Assembly: GCA_903884945.1 (NCBI GenBank)
Contig: CAISGR010000318.1
Coordinates: forward strand, 1-64,000
From: an uncultured bacterium
GTDB taxonomy: Bacteria; Pseudomonadota; Alphaproteobacteria; Sphingomonadales; Sphingomonadaceae
Length of the DNA stretch: 64,000 nt
Reading direction: 5' to 3'
Shown: positions 35,901 to 45,547 of the stretch, piece by piece
Layout of the letters: every line of letters starts with the position of its first letter
Position numbering within the stretch: position 1 is the first letter of the stretch
Notes under the pieces: model-generated
Databases searched by the model: none
The model's input: only the letters and a program-made list of their open reading frames with translations
What the model was told of the DNA's origin: nothing
Translations under genes and position numbers: made by a program

Positions 35901-38372
35901 CTAGTAGCGCCGGCTGAACTTCAGCCCGAAATATTGCGGTTTGATCGAAAAAGTCCGCGAGGAGCTTGCGCAATATTCGATCGAGCAGAAGGTGTTCTTG
36001 CTCAGCTCGCCCCGTCGATCGAAAATGTTCTGAATGAAGAACGTTGCCGTCCAGTCATCCTTTTTCACGCCGGCCGAAAAGTCGAAGCTGACAAAGCCCG
36101 CCGTGTTGCCCAGCAGCGAGTTCTTGTACACGTCCAGATCGGACGTGCTGTTCGTCTGGGCGTACATCGTGCCCTGGGCGAAGGATTTGAAGCTGCCCAT
36201 CGGCATTTCATACCGCGCCGAGAACTGGCCCTTGAACCGGGGCTGGCGTGGCAGGCGGGTGCCCTTCGCCGCCGCGATTTGTGCCGGCAGCGGGCAGCTC
36301 GCCAACTGCGCGACCCGCAAGACTGGATCGAGCTTGCAGAAGTCCTCCGAAAGCGCCGCGTCGTTATAGGCGCCGGATCCTGAGAGGGTGAGACCGCCCA
36401 GCTTCCAGTCGAAGTCCATCTCCGTGCCATAGACCCGCGCCTTGCCGGCGTTCAGCGTGACGCCCGCGCCCTGGAACCCGAACGGCACGACACCATATTG
36501 CACGCCGTCCCACACTTCGTAATAGAAGGCGCCGTTGAGACGGAAATTATTGCCCCATGTCGTCTTGAACCCGACCTCATAGTTGGTCAGCGTATCCGCC
36601 TGGTACGGATTGTTCGGCGCGATGCGATTGCCGCCCCCCGGGCGGAAGCCGGTGGAATAGGTTGCATAAACCATCTTGGAGGAGTCGATCTCCCAGGCGG
36701 CGCTGACCTTGTGGGTTTCACCACTGCCCTTGAACTTGATGTCCGTGTTGACACAACTGAAGCGCTGGTCGGGGAAGGGGATCGTGCAGGTCTTGGCCCG
36801 GCTGGCGGTGGCGACGCCGGAGAAGCCATAGACGGTGTTGTTGGCCTTGAAATAGCGAATGCCGCCCGTGATCTTGAGGCCGTTCAGGGGCTCGAAGGAG
36901 CCTTCGGCAAAGGCGGCGTAATCCTTGAACTTGGTATCGGTTTCGACAAGATAGAAGGCGTCGCGCTTGATCGCGGGATTGAAGCTGAAGCCCGGCAGCA
37001 TGGTCACCCCGTCCGAGGCGAGATGCGGCCCGACGCCCGATTTGACCAGATCGATCTGGCTCAGGCCCGGGATATAATAGTCACTGTCGCTCGACGATTT
37101 CTGGAACTGGTAGAACCCGCCGATCGTGAGGTCGAACGGCCAGCTCTTCGGCACCGAGACACGGACTTCCTGGGTGAACTTGGTCTGGCTGATCCGGCCG
37201 AGATATTGCTGCGTCGGATTGATCAGCGAGCCATTCTTGTCGTAGAATTTGAGATAGTTCTCATAGCCCGGCCCGAGCTTGTCATAGGTTACCGAATAAT
37301 AGGTATAGTCGTTGGCGTTCAGGATCTTGCGCTTGAAATAGCCGGTCGAGGAAACGACATCGAAGTCGGCGATCTTGCCCTGAATGGTCAGCGCCGCCTG
37401 TGCCCATTTGTCGATATTGTAGGTCTTGCTGAAGTCGTGGACCGTAAGGTCGCCCAGGCGCGGGTCATAGTTGAACCCACCTTCAGCGTTCAGATACTGG
37501 GCCGTGATCGACGGCAGGATCGTCCAGTTATCGTCCAGCTTGATCGTCATGTTCAGCCGGCCCCCATAATCGGAAACCGGATTGTAATTGTCGCGCGCGA
37601 CGTTGGTGCTGTCGATCGTGTAGTTGGTGGTGGGATCGTTGTCGCCCAGTGCGAAGGTGTATTTGGCCGGCTTGTTGTCGATATAGCCGCCTTCATGGTC
37701 GTAATAGCCCATCAGGCGGATCGCGACGTCCTGGCTGATCGGCACGTTGATGAACCCTTCGATCATCGCGCCGGGATCGCCCTTGCCGTATTTGTCGACC
37801 GTGAGGTCGTAACCGGCCTTGAATCCCGAAGTGTCGGCCTTGTTCGTGATGATGCGCAGCGTACCGGCCAGCGAGCTCGCGCCGAACAGCGTGCCCTGCG
37901 GGCCCGAAAGCGCTTCGACGCGCTCGATGTCGTAGATGTGGAGGTCGGGCATGCGGCCGGCGGTAGAAATCGGCACGTCGTCAAGATACGTGCCGGTGGT
38001 CGGCAAACTGCCGCCGCCAACCGAAATGCCGCGGAAATAGACATTGCTGCGGCCTGGCCCGAGTGTCGAGAAACTGACCGAGGGCAGCATGTTGACATAG
38101 TCGGTGAAGCCGGTGACCTGGTGATCCTCCAGCTTCGCCGGGCTCAGCGCCTGGATGCTGATCGGAACCTTCTGGATGCTCTCGGACTTGCGCGTCGCCG
38201 TGACGACGATGTCCTTCAGCCCGTCCCCTTCATTGTCCTCAGCCGCCGAGGTGGCCGGTTTGGCGGCGTCCTCGGCCCAGGCCGTCGCCGGCATGACAAA
38301 TGTCGAGAGAAATGTTGACGCGCCAAGGATACCGAAAATGCGCTTCGAGCGCGACCTGCGTGCAGCTTTCAT
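35901..38372 (-). CDS. Large TonB-dependent outer-membrane receptor
   Basis: An 823-residue sphingomonad-type receptor. The signal peptide ends at ATAWAE, then come acidic residues and a TonB-box-like GLKDIVVTATRKSESIQKVPISI, plug motifs RSNVYFRGISVGGG and LSGPQGTLFGASSLAGTLRIIT, and a long barrel with a final PQYFGLKFSRRY. It is tail-to-tail with qhpE and head-to-head with the sulfotransferase gene. It may take up an amine-containing or larger organic substrate for the qhp pathway. The ligand is not evident. Confidence 0.9.
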   Translation of the reverse strand: MKAARRSRSKRIFGILGASTFLSTFVMPATAWAEDAAKPATSAAEDNEGDGLKDIVVTATRKSESIQKVPISIQALSPAKLEDHQVTGFTDYVNMLPSVSFSTLGPGRSNVYFRGISVGGGSLPTTGTYLDDVPISTAGRMPDLHIYDIERVEALSGPQGTLFGASSLAGTLRIITNKADTSGFKAGYDLTVDKYGKGDPGAMIEGFINVPISQDVAIRLMGYYDHEGGYIDNKPAKYTFALGDNDPTTNYTIDSTNVARDNYNPVSDYGGRLNMTIKLDDNWTILPSITAQYLNAEGGFNYDPRLGDLTVHDFSKTYNIDKWAQAALTIQGKIADFDVVSSTGYFKRKILNANDYTYYSVTYDKLGPGYENYLKFYDKNGSLINPTQQYLGRISQTKFTQEVRVSVPKSWPFDLTIGGFYQFQKSSSDSDYYIPGLSQIDLVKSGVGPHLASDGVTMLPGFSFNPAIKRDAFYLVETDTKFKDYAAFAEGSFEPLNGLKITGGIRYFKANNTVYGFSGVATASRAKTCTIPFPDQRFSCVNTDIKFKGSGETHKVSAAWEIDSSKMVYATYSTGFRPGGGNRIAPNNPYQADTLTNYEVGFKTTWGNNFRLNGAFYYEVWDGVQYGVVPFGFQGAGVTLNAGKARVYGTEMDFDWKLGGLTLSGSGAYNDAALSEDFCKLDPVLRVAQLASCPLPAQIAAAKGTRLPRQPRFKGQFSARYEMPMGSFKSFAQGTMYAQTNSTSDLDVYKNSLLGNTAGFVSFDFSAGVKKDDWTATFFIQNIFDRRGELSKNTFCSIEYCASSSRTFSIKPQYFGLKFSRRY

Positions 38373-38756
38373 GTGTAGACCCCCGTTTTTGCCCGAACCT
38401 CCTTTCCTCTCCCGAACACTGGCGGCCCGCTTTCAGGTCTCGCCCTCACCCGCATCACACCGATCGACCACGGCCCGTTGTGCAACTGCGAACTGCATTC
38501 GACCGCAGATGCACACGGAGTCTCAAACCGCGAAGCATGCGCCTCCCGGTTCTTCGTCACCCTGTGCCGAAGAAGGTATGGTTGCCGTAACTCTCGGACT
38601 TTCGCGTACAACTCAGATTTAGTACGCACGTCCAGAATTGGATACTGCCAGCGAATCGGCTGCTGTCAATAAAATTGTGCCAAATCGGCGGGACCTGCAC
38701 GGGCTCGACAATGACGCATTCGTGACGCAGATTTGGTGCGCCGCAACAAAGGGATT
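38373..38756. other. Long divergent intergenic region
   Basis: A 384-bp gap between the leftward TonB receptor and the rightward TPR-sulfotransferase. The ORFs in the track are unconvincing. It contains a possible leftward promoter near 38639-38669, which would give the receptor a leader of about 260 nt. I see no clear riboswitch or operator. Confidence 0.4.
38639..38669 (-). promoter_or_regulatory. Possible sigma-70 promoter for the TonB receptor
   Basis: On the minus strand a perfect TTGACA (38664-38669) is followed after 18-19 bp by GTATCC or TATCCA. It points to the receptor gene, with its start about 265 bp further on. Confidence 0.35.
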
Positions 38757-40823
38757 ATGGCCATGGCCGGGAAGCTCGACGCAAGTGGCACAGCTGCCAT
38801 GGGCACGCTCGATACCGCGTTGGCCCATGCCGCCGGATTGCTCCGCACACAGCCGCATCTGGCGCTGCGCCAGGCCCGCGAGATTCTCCGCGCGGTACCG
38901 GGCCACCCTCAGGCAGTGCTCATCGAAGGGCAGGCCCAGCGACTGGCCGGGGATCTGCCCGGCGCCCGCATCACCCTGTCTCGACTCGCTGCAGCCCAGC
39001 CGCGTTCCGCCGCCACTGCCTATGAACTGGGATTGACGGCCGCCGCGCTCGGGGAGGTGAACGTCGCCACGTCGAGCTTTCGTCGCGCGATCGCGCTGAA
39101 ACCCGATCTCTCCGCAGCGTGGCTCAGCCTCGCCGCGACGCTGCGCGAAGCGGGGCGCGAGCAGGAAGCATCGCAGGCGGACCTTAGCGCCATCCGCGCT
39201 TCGACCAGGGATCCGCTGCTGCTGGAGGCGGCGGTGGCAATGGGGGAGGGCCGCTTCGAGGCGGCCGAACCCCTGCTGCGCGATCGCCTGCGCACCGACC
39301 CGAACGACGTCGCGGCGATTCGCATGTTGGGCGAACTGGCCTGGCGCATCGGCCGGATCGACGATGCGCTCGCGCTGCTTCGGCTGGCGGTGGAGCGGGC
39401 GCCGGGATTCGAGGCCGCGCGCGAATTGCTGCTGCGCATCCTGGCGCAGGGCAGCGATGTGACCGAAGCGCTGGTTCACGCCGACCGACTGGTGGCGGAC
39501 GATCCCGGCAATCCTGCCCATGCGATGCTCAAGGCGTCGCTGCTGGTCCGGGTCGGCGACCAGGAAGGCGCGCGCGCGATCTACGCGACGCTGGCGCGGC
39601 ACGATTCCAGTCGGTTGCGCGTCTGGCTCAATCTCGGACATGTCGAGAAGACCATGGGCAACCAGGCGGAAGCGATCGCGGCCTATCGCCGGGCTATCGC
39701 CATCAATCCGGCGATCGGCGAGGCGTGGTGGAGCCTGGCCAATCTCAAGACGGTCGAACTCGGTGATGGCGACATCGCAGCGATGCTGGCGGCGCTCGAC
39801 GAGGTGTCCGACAATGAAGACGCGGTTCACCTGCACTTCGCGCTCGGCAAGGCCTATGAGGATGCCGGCAATGCCGCTGAATCCTTCGCGCATTATGATC
39901 GGGCAAATCGCCTTCGCCGCGGGGAACTCGACTATGATCCCCGACGGATCACCGCGGCCTCCCTCGAACATGCGGGGTTGTTCTCCGCGCCATTCCTGGC
40001 CGCGCGGGCGGGGCAGGGTTGACCCGCCCGCGACCCGGTATTCATCGTCGGGCTGCCCCGCGCCGGCTCGACCCTGGTGGAGCAGATCCTTGCCAGCCAC
40101 AGCATGATCGAGGGCACGATGGAATTGCCCGACATGATGATGATCGCCCAGCGTCTCGAATCGCGGGTCGAGGAGGGAGAGTTCGCCGGTCTCGGTGCTG
40201 CGATCGCCACCCTGTCGTCCACCGACCTCGCACGGCTCGGCGAGGAATATCTCGACCGCACCCGGGTCCATCGCAAAACCGGCAAGCCCCGATTCATCGA
40301 CAAGATGCCGAACAACTGGCAGCATGTCGGCCTGATCCGCCTCATCCTGCCCAACGCGGTGATCATCGACGCACGGCGCCACCCGATGGCGTGCTGCTTC
40401 TCGGGCTGGAAGCAGCATTTCGCGCGCGGGCAGGTGTTTTCGTACGATCTGGCCGAAATCGGCACCTATTACGGGGACTATGTCGCGCAGATGGCGGCCT
40501 TCGACCGCGCGGCGCCCGGTGCCGTCCACCGGGTCATCTACGAGCGCATGGTCGCGGACACCCCCGGCGAAGTACGCCGGCTGCTCGACCATGTCGGGGT
40601 GCCGTTCGAGGAAGCGTGTCTCGAATTCTGGCGTACGCGCCGCGCAGTGCGCACCGCCAGTTCCGAACAGGTGCGGCAGCCGATCTTCACCGATGCGGTC
40701 GAGCACTGGAGAATGTTCACGCCGTGGCTTGGCCCGCTTGAAACTGCGCTTGGCCCGCTCGCGACATCCTATCCGGCGGTGCCCGAGGACCTTGGGCGAG
40801 ACAAACCGGCGGAAGTCGGCTGA
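38757..40823 (+). pseudogene. TPR-sulfotransferase gene interrupted by an in-frame TGA
   Basis: Two ORFs of the track, 38733-40022 and 40077-40823, are in the same frame and are separated by a single TGA codon at 40020-40022. The first encodes TPR repeats (for example AIAAYRRAIAINPAIGEAWWSLAN). The sequence after the TGA reads on as PVFIVGLPRAGSTLVEQIL, the 5' PAPS-binding motif of sulfotransferases, followed by a normal sulfotransferase domain. No ATG, GTG or TTG lies between the TGA and the motif, so the second part cannot start independently without losing it. Either the gene is inactive, the TGA is read through, or it is a sequence error. The start at ATG 38757 follows AAAGGG. Confidence 0.7.
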
Positions 40824-40824
40824 A

Positions 40825-40855
40825 CGCCACGGGCGGGAGGATCCCGCCCGTGGCG
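40825..40855. terminator. Strong bidirectional hairpin between sulfotransferase and adh
   Basis: A perfect 13-bp stem, CGCCACGGGCGGG paired with CCCGCCCGTGGCG around an AGGAT loop. It starts 1 bp after the sulfotransferase stop and lies 19 bp beyond the end of the convergent alcohol dehydrogenase gene. No T run follows, but the position fits a transcript end for both. Confidence 0.6.
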
Positions 40856-40874
40856 TGTCACCGCTTCGTGCGAT

Positions 40875-41954
40875 TCAGCCCACGGGTGCGAGAGCCGCAA
40901 TATTCGCCTGCGCGGGCGCGGAATTCTCATCCTCGAAATCAAGGACGATCCGCCCCTCGATTTCGCCCCGGTGCATGCGCCCGAACACATCGTTGATGTT
41001 TTCCAGCCGGTCCGTCGTCACCGTCGCACGGACCTTGCCATGGGCCGCGAAGTCGAGCGATTCCTGAAGATCGAGCCGCGTGCCGACGATCGATCCCCGC
41101 ACGGTGATGCCGTTCAGCACTGTATCGAAGATCGACAGAGGAAAGTCACCCGGTGGCAGCCCGTTGAGCGAGACGGTACCGCCCCGCGCGACCATGCCGA
41201 TCGCCTGTTGGAACGCCTTGGGCGATACGGCGGTGACAAGCACGCCCTGCGCGCCACCGATCTCCTTCTGGATGAAGGCGGCGGGATCGGCATGAAGCGC
41301 GTTGACGGTGAGGGCGGCGCCGAGTTCTTCGGCCAGCCTCAATTTCGCATCGTCGATGTCGACTGCAACGACATTCAGGCCCATCGCCTTGGCATATTGC
41401 ACCGCCATATGGCCCAGCCCGCCGATACCCGAAATCGCCACCCAGTCGCCGGGCTTGGTATCGGTGACCTTCAGGCCCTTATAGACCGTCACGCCGGCGC
41501 ACAGGATCGGCGAGATCTCGGCAAAGCTGATATTGGCCGGCAGGTGCCCGACATAGTTGGGATCTGCAATCACATATTCAGCGAAGCTGCCATTGACCGA
41601 ATAGCCGGTATTCTGCTGCTCGAGACACAGCGTCTCCCAGCCACCCAGGCAATGCGTGCAGTGCCCACACGCGGTATAAAGCCAGGGCACGCCGACCCGG
41701 TCGCCTTCCTTCACATGGGTCACGCCGGCACCAACCGCGACGACATGGCCCACGCCCTCATGTCCCGGGATGAAGGGCGGGTTGGGCTTGACCGGCCAGT
41801 CGCCCTCGGCGGCGTGGAGATCGGTGTGGCACACGCCGCAGGCGGCGATCTTGACGAGGATCTGGCCGGGGCCGGGCATCGGTACCGCAACCTCCTCGAT
41901 GACGAGCGGCTGACCGAATGCGCGGACGACGGCTGCCTTCATGGTCTTCTGCAT
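40875..41954 (-). CDS. Zinc-dependent alcohol dehydrogenase, AdhP/AdhA type
   Basis: A 359-residue medium-chain dehydrogenase. Catalytic zinc ligands are in [16 protein letters not shown] and GHEGVGHV, the structural zinc cysteines are in [15 protein letters not shown], and the NAD fold is [17 protein letters not shown]. It carries about 15 extra C-terminal residues ([17 protein letters not shown]) compared with typical AdhP. It lies 25 bp after the aldehyde dehydrogenase in the same direction, so the pair can convert an alcohol to an acid in the cytoplasm. ATG 41942 is an alternative start. Confidence 0.92.
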   Translation of the reverse strand: MQKTMKAAVVRAFGQPLVIEEVAVPMPGPGQILVKIAACGVCHTDLHAAEGDWPVKPNPPFIPGHEGVGHVVAVGAGVTHVKEGDRVGVPWLYTACGHCTHCLGGWETLCLEQQNTGYSVNGSFAEYVIADPNYVGHLPANISFAEISPILCAGVTVYKGLKVTDTKPGDWVAISGIGGLGHMAVQYAKAMGLNVVAVDIDDAKLRLAEELGAALTVNALHADPAAFIQKEIGGAQGVLVTAVSPKAFQQAIGMVARGGTVSLNGLPPGDFPLSIFDTVLNGITVRGSIVGTRLDLQESLDFAAHGKVRATVTTDRLENINDVFGRMHRGEIEGRIVLDFEDENSAPAQANIAALAPVG

Positions 41955-41979
41955 GGAATGTCTCCGTTGGTCGAAGGGA

Positions 41980-43500
41980 TCAGAACAGGCCGAGCGCTGC
42001 GTCGTCGTAGCTGACGAGCAGGTTCTTGGTTTGCTGGTAATGGTCGAGCATCATCTTGTGATTTTCGCGCCCGAAGCCGGACTCCTTGTAGCCGCCAAAG
42101 GCCGCGTGTGCCGGATAGGCATGGTAGCAATTGGTCCAGACGCGGCCCGCCTGGATCGCGCGACCGAGCCGATAGGCGTCCGATCCGTTGCGGGTCCATA
42201 CGCCGCTGCCCAGGCCGTATACCGTGTCGTTGGCGATCTCGATCGCATCGTCGATCGTCTTGAACTTCGTCACCGACAGCACCGGCCCGAAGATCTCTTC
42301 CTGGAAGATGCGCATGCTGTTGTCGCCCACGAATACGGTGGGCTTGACGAAAAAGCCTTTGTCCAGCTCGCCGCCGGGCAGGGCGCGCTCGCCGCCGGTC
42401 AGGCACTTGGCACCTTCCTGCTTGCCGATCTCGATATAGCCCAGGATCTTGTGAAGCTGGTCCTCGGACGCCTGCGGCCCCATCTGAGTCTCGGGATCGA
42501 GCGGGTCGCCGACGCGGATGGCGGCGACCCGGGCGACCGCCCGCTCGACGAATTCGTCGAAGATCGATTCCTGCACCAGTGCGCGCGACGGGCAGGTGCA
42601 GACTTCGCCCTTGTTGAAAGCGAACAGCGCGAAGCCCTCGATCGCCTTGTTCAGGAAGGCATCATCTTCCCGCATGACATCGGCCATGAAGATGTTGGGG
42701 GATTTGCCACCCAGCTCCATCGTTTGCGGGATCAGATGCTCGGCGGCATATTGCATGATCTGCCGGCCCGTAGTCGTCTCGCCCGTGAAGGAGACCTTGG
42801 CGACGCGCGGATTGGCGGCGATCGCACGCCCCACCAGCGCGCCCGGACCGGTGACGATGTTGACGACGCCGGGTGGCAGGATGTCGGCGGTCAGTTCGGC
42901 GAACAGCAGCAGCGACAGTGGCGTTTGCGAGGCCGGCTTGATCACCGTGCAATTGCCTGCGGCGATGGCAGGGGCGATCTTCCACGCCGCCATCAGCAGC
43001 GGGAAGTTCCAGGGAATGATCTGGCCAACGACGCCAAGCGGTTCCTTGAAGTGATAGGCGATCGTCTTCTCGTCGATCGTGGAGATGGCGCCTTCCTCGG
43101 CGCGGATGCAGCCGGCGAAATAGCGAAAGTGATCGATCACGAGCGGAATGTCGGCGCCACGAGTCTCCCGGATCGGCTTGCCGTTGTCCATCGTCTCGGC
43201 CAGCGCGAGCAGTTCGAGATTTTCCTCGAGCCGGTCGGCGACCCGGTTGAGAATTTTCGCGCGCTCCATTGGCGAGAGGCGCGCCCATCCATCCTTCGCC
43301 TTGTGGGCGGCGTCGAAGGCGGTTTCGACATCCTCGGCGGTGGATTTCGCAATCTCCGCCAAAGGGCGGCCGTTGATCGGGCTGTGATCCGTGAAATATT
43401 CGCCATGGAGCGGTGCGACCCAGCGACCGCCGATGAAATTGCCGTAACGCGAGGGGGCGTGGCCCTTGGCCCGTACTGTGTCGATCGCTTGCTGGAACAT
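41980..43500 (-). CDS. NAD-dependent aldehyde dehydrogenase, AcoD type (paralogue 2)
   Basis: A 506-residue enzyme with [11 protein letters not shown], the catalytic cysteine in [11 protein letters not shown], and the C-terminal [22 protein letters not shown]. It closely parallels the aldehyde dehydrogenase at 12843-14369 over its whole length, including the final [10 protein letters not shown]. It is the first gene of an aldehyde/alcohol dehydrogenase operon and is expected to oxidise aldehydes from amines or alcohols that reach the cytoplasm. Confidence 0.93.
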   Translation of the reverse strand: MFQQAIDTVRAKGHAPSRYGNFIGGRWVAPLHGEYFTDHSPINGRPLAEIAKSTAEDVETAFDAAHKAKDGWARLSPMERAKILNRVADRLEENLELLALAETMDNGKPIRETRGADIPLVIDHFRYFAGCIRAEEGAISTIDEKTIAYHFKEPLGVVGQIIPWNFPLLMAAWKIAPAIAAGNCTVIKPASQTPLSLLLFAELTADILPPGVVNIVTGPGALVGRAIAANPRVAKVSFTGETTTGRQIMQYAAEHLIPQTMELGGKSPNIFMADVMREDDAFLNKAIEGFALFAFNKGEVCTCPSRALVQESIFDEFVERAVARVAAIRVGDPLDPETQMGPQASEDQLHKILGYIEIGKQEGAKCLTGGERALPGGELDKGFFVKPTVFVGDNSMRIFQEEIFGPVLSVTKFKTIDDAIEIANDTVYGLGSGVWTRNGSDAYRLGRAIQAGRVWTNCYHAYPAHAAFGGYKESGFGRENHKMMLDHYQQTKNLLVSYDDAALGLF

Positions 43501-43628
43501 GGGGTACTCCTGCTGTCGGCGTCCGTGACCTTCCGGGGGGGAGGGGAGGTCGTGGCCGAGGGCCGGGGAATTGCGCGTTCGGACCGCGACTCTGTATGCG
43601 GATTGTTACGTAGGAACGGAGCGCAAGC

Positions 43629-43644
43629 CCGCACAATAGTGCGG
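43629..43644. promoter_or_regulatory. Inverted repeat upstream of the aldehyde dehydrogenase operon
   Basis: A perfect CCGCAC-AATA-GTGCGG inverted repeat in the 283-bp gap upstream of the aldehyde dehydrogenase, 129 bp from its ATG. It could be an operator or a hairpin. The minus strand on both sides also reads as a short decayed ORF (AAHALLALLYWLATANAMIRG) with no recognisable family. Confidence 0.3.
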
Positions 43645-43783
43645 ATATCCACTCCGCGGTACGACACGGTCGGGCGGCACGCCGCGAATCATGGCGTTCG
43701 CGGTCGCAAGCCAATAGAGCAGCGCGAGCAGGGCGTGGGCCGCGTCGTTCGCGATGCCGGCCTTGCGGAGGGGCGCGGAAGGA

Positions 43784-44203
43784 ATGTCTGAACCGATTTG
43801 CGAGGCGCGTGCCGATGACGCGGCGGCGGTCATCGAGCTATGGGAGGCCTGTGGCCTGACGCGGCCGTGGAATGATCCGCGACGCGATTTCGCGCTCGCA
43901 CTGGACGGCGCCACCTCGACCGTCCTGATCCTCCGTCAGGGGGATATCCTGGCTGGCTCGGTCATGGTCGGATTCGACGGCCATCGTGGCTGGATCTATT
44001 ATCTCGCGGTCGCGCCGGCGCGCCGTCTTCATGGGCATGGCCGTGAATTGATGGCAGCCGCCGAAGCATGGCTGCGCGGGCGGGGCGCGCCGAAGATGCA
44101 ACTCATGGTCCGGGACGGCAATGCGGCTGCGCTTGGCTTCTATGCGGCGCTTGGGCTGGAGCGGCAGGACGTGGTGACGCTTGGGAAGTTTCTGAAGGAT
44201 TAG
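43784..44203 (+). CDS. GNAT-family acetyltransferase
   Basis: A 139-residue GNAT protein with WIYYLAVAPARRLHGHGRELM (acetyl-CoA motif A) and MVRDGNAAALGFYAALGLERQD (motif B). It resembles the YpeA-like group that ends in LGK. The start at ATG 43784 follows GGAAGG. It begins a rightward run of small genes (GNAT, ArsC-like, DUF427, membrane protein). The substrate is unknown. Confidence 0.88.
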   Translation: MSEPICEARADDAAAVIELWEACGLTRPWNDPRRDFALALDGATSTVLILRQGDILAGSVMVGFDGHRGWIYYLAVAPARRLHGHGRELMAAAEAWLRGRGAPKMQLMVRDGNAAALGFYAALGLERQDVVTLGKFLKD

Positions 44204-44206
44204 AGG

Positions 44207-44557
44207 ATGGCGACGACGCTTTACGGCATCAAGAATTGCGACACGATGAAGAAGGCGCGCACCTGGCTGGAAGCGCACGGGATTCCCTATGTCTTTCATG
44301 ATTATAAGGCCGCCGGAATCGACGCGGAAACCCTCGCGCGCTGGGCGGCCATTGTCGGCTGGGAGGTTCTGCTGAACCGGTCCGGTACCACCTTTCGGGC
44401 GCTTGCCGATGCCGACAAGGCCGACATCGATCAGGGTAAGGCGATCAGGCTGATGATGGCCAATCCGTCGATGATCAAGCGGCCCGTGCTGGAGCAGGGC
44501 GGCAAATTGCTGGTGGGTTTCAAGCCCGATGCCTATCTTGCGGCAGGACTTGGATAA
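44207..44557 (+). CDS. ArsC/Spx-family reductase-like protein (YffB type)
   Basis: A 116-residue protein starting TLYGIKNCDTMKKARTWLEAHGIPYVFHDYKAAGID, the thioredoxin-like fold of the ArsC/Spx group with a single N-terminal Cys (NCDTMKK) and C-terminal KRPVLEQGGKLLVGF. The lone cysteine and KRPV motif match the YffB-like branch, whose role is not arsenate-specific. It starts 3 bp after the GNAT stop. Confidence 0.9.
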   Translation: MATTLYGIKNCDTMKKARTWLEAHGIPYVFHDYKAAGIDAETLARWAAIVGWEVLLNRSGTTFRALADADKADIDQGKAIRLMMANPSMIKRPVLEQGGKLLVGFKPDAYLAAGLG

Positions 44558-44571
44558 TCGAGGAACCCATC

Positions 44572-44853
44572 ATGCCGACCGCCCGCTGGAATGGAGCTGT
44601 CATCGCTGAATCCGATGATACCGTCGTCGTCGAGGGCAATCACTATTTCCCCCCGGAGAGTGTCAACCAGGCCTTCTTCGAGGCAAGCGATTCCCATACC
44701 ATCTGTCCCTGGAAGGGCGAGGCACGGTACAAGTCGATCGTTGTGGACAGAAAGCGGAACCCGGACGCGGCATGGTATTATCCCGATCCGCTGCCTGCGG
44801 CGGCACAGATCAAGGGCCGCTTCGCCTTCTGGAAGGGCGTTACGGTCGAATAG
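44572..44853 (+). CDS. DUF427 small protein
   Basis: A 93-residue protein with the DUF427 pattern ARWNGAVIAESDDTVVVEGNHYFP, SDSHTICPWKGEARY and AWYYPDPLPAAAQIKGRFAFWKGV. The family is widespread with no firmly known activity. It lies 14 bp after the ArsC-like gene and is probably co-transcribed. Confidence 0.9.
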   Translation: MPTARWNGAVIAESDDTVVVEGNHYFPPESVNQAFFEASDSHTICPWKGEARYKSIVVDRKRNPDAAWYYPDPLPAAAQIKGRFAFWKGVTVE

Positions 44854-44933
44854 GACCGATCCTGTCCTGATTATTGCCTTTCCCAAGGAAAAATAGCAAT
44901 TTCCTCCCCCTCACCAGATGGAGGGGAGACATC

Positions 44934-45371
44934 ATGACAGAGGACGGCGAAACGCCACCCGCATGGTATTATGTTGTCAGCGGCCTGCTTGCCCTGTGGA
45001 GCGCGATTGGCTGCTATTTCTGCTACATGCAGTTCATCCACGGCGCCGATGCCATGGGCGAGGCGACCGATTACGATCGTTCGCTCTACGCAAGTCTGCC
45101 GGACTGGTATAATTTCGTCTTTGCGCTGGCGGTGCTTGCTGGCCTGCTCGGGGCGATCGTGCTCCTGACGCGCTCGACCGGCGCGCGCCTCCTGCTGATC
45201 GTGTCGCTCGCCGCGTCTGTGATCCAGTTCGCCTATCTGTTCGCAACGACGGATATCATTGCCCGCAAGGGCGCCGTGATGGTCCTGCCGTTCCCGGCCA
45301 TCATCATTGCGATCGGCATTTTCTCGGTCTGGTTTGCCGGTCTGGCAAAGCGCAACGAATGGCTGCGCTGA
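44934..45371 (+). CDS. Four-helix membrane protein of unknown function
   Basis: A 145-residue protein with four hydrophobic segments, beginning AWYYVVSGLLALWSAIGCYFCYMQF, with a polar loop DYDRSLYASLPDWYNFVF. ATG 44934 follows GGAGGGGAG. It looks like a small sugar-transporter-like or DoxX-like membrane protein often annotated hypothetical in sphingomonads. No function can be assigned. Confidence 0.75.
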   Translation: MTEDGETPPAWYYVVSGLLALWSAIGCYFCYMQFIHGADAMGEATDYDRSLYASLPDWYNFVFALAVLAGLLGAIVLLTRSTGARLLLIVSLAASVIQFAYLFATTDIIARKGAVMVLPFPAIIIAIGIFSVWFAGLAKRNEWLR

Positions 45372-45383
45372 AGCGGTGATAGC

Positions 45384-45411
45384 CCCGGCGGGAGGAGGCC
45401 CTTCCGCCGGG
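45384..45411 (+). terminator. Hairpin after the membrane protein gene
   Basis: An 8-bp stem CCCGGCGG and CCGCCGGG with a 12-nt loop, 13 bp after the stop codon, followed by CAGTTGT. It is a weak T tract but well placed. Confidence 0.4.
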
Positions 45412-45547
45412 CAGTTGTACCGTTGGATGACCGGGCAGGCCCGCGCGATGATGCGTGAACGCCCAACTCTTGCGACGCGGCACTATGGTCACGCGCGATT
45501 GGATCGACGCGTATCGCTCTTTTGCCGCTGCTTCGCATGCCGGCGCA

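Noticed and set aside
36498-38318. 606-residue plus-strand ORF opposite the large TonB receptor
   Set aside because: Antisense shadow. The opposite frame has signal peptide, plug and barrel motifs and a terminator.
40023-40076. Bacterial SECIS element after the TGA of the sulfotransferase
   Set aside because: Only short GC pairings (for example CGAC with GTCG) are present, which are expected by chance in this GC content; not enough to call selenocysteine.
38619-40706. 695-residue minus-strand ORF opposite the TPR-sulfotransferase
   Set aside because: Shadow frame. It is open longer than the real gene only because the real gene has an in-frame TGA; its product has no recognisable motif.
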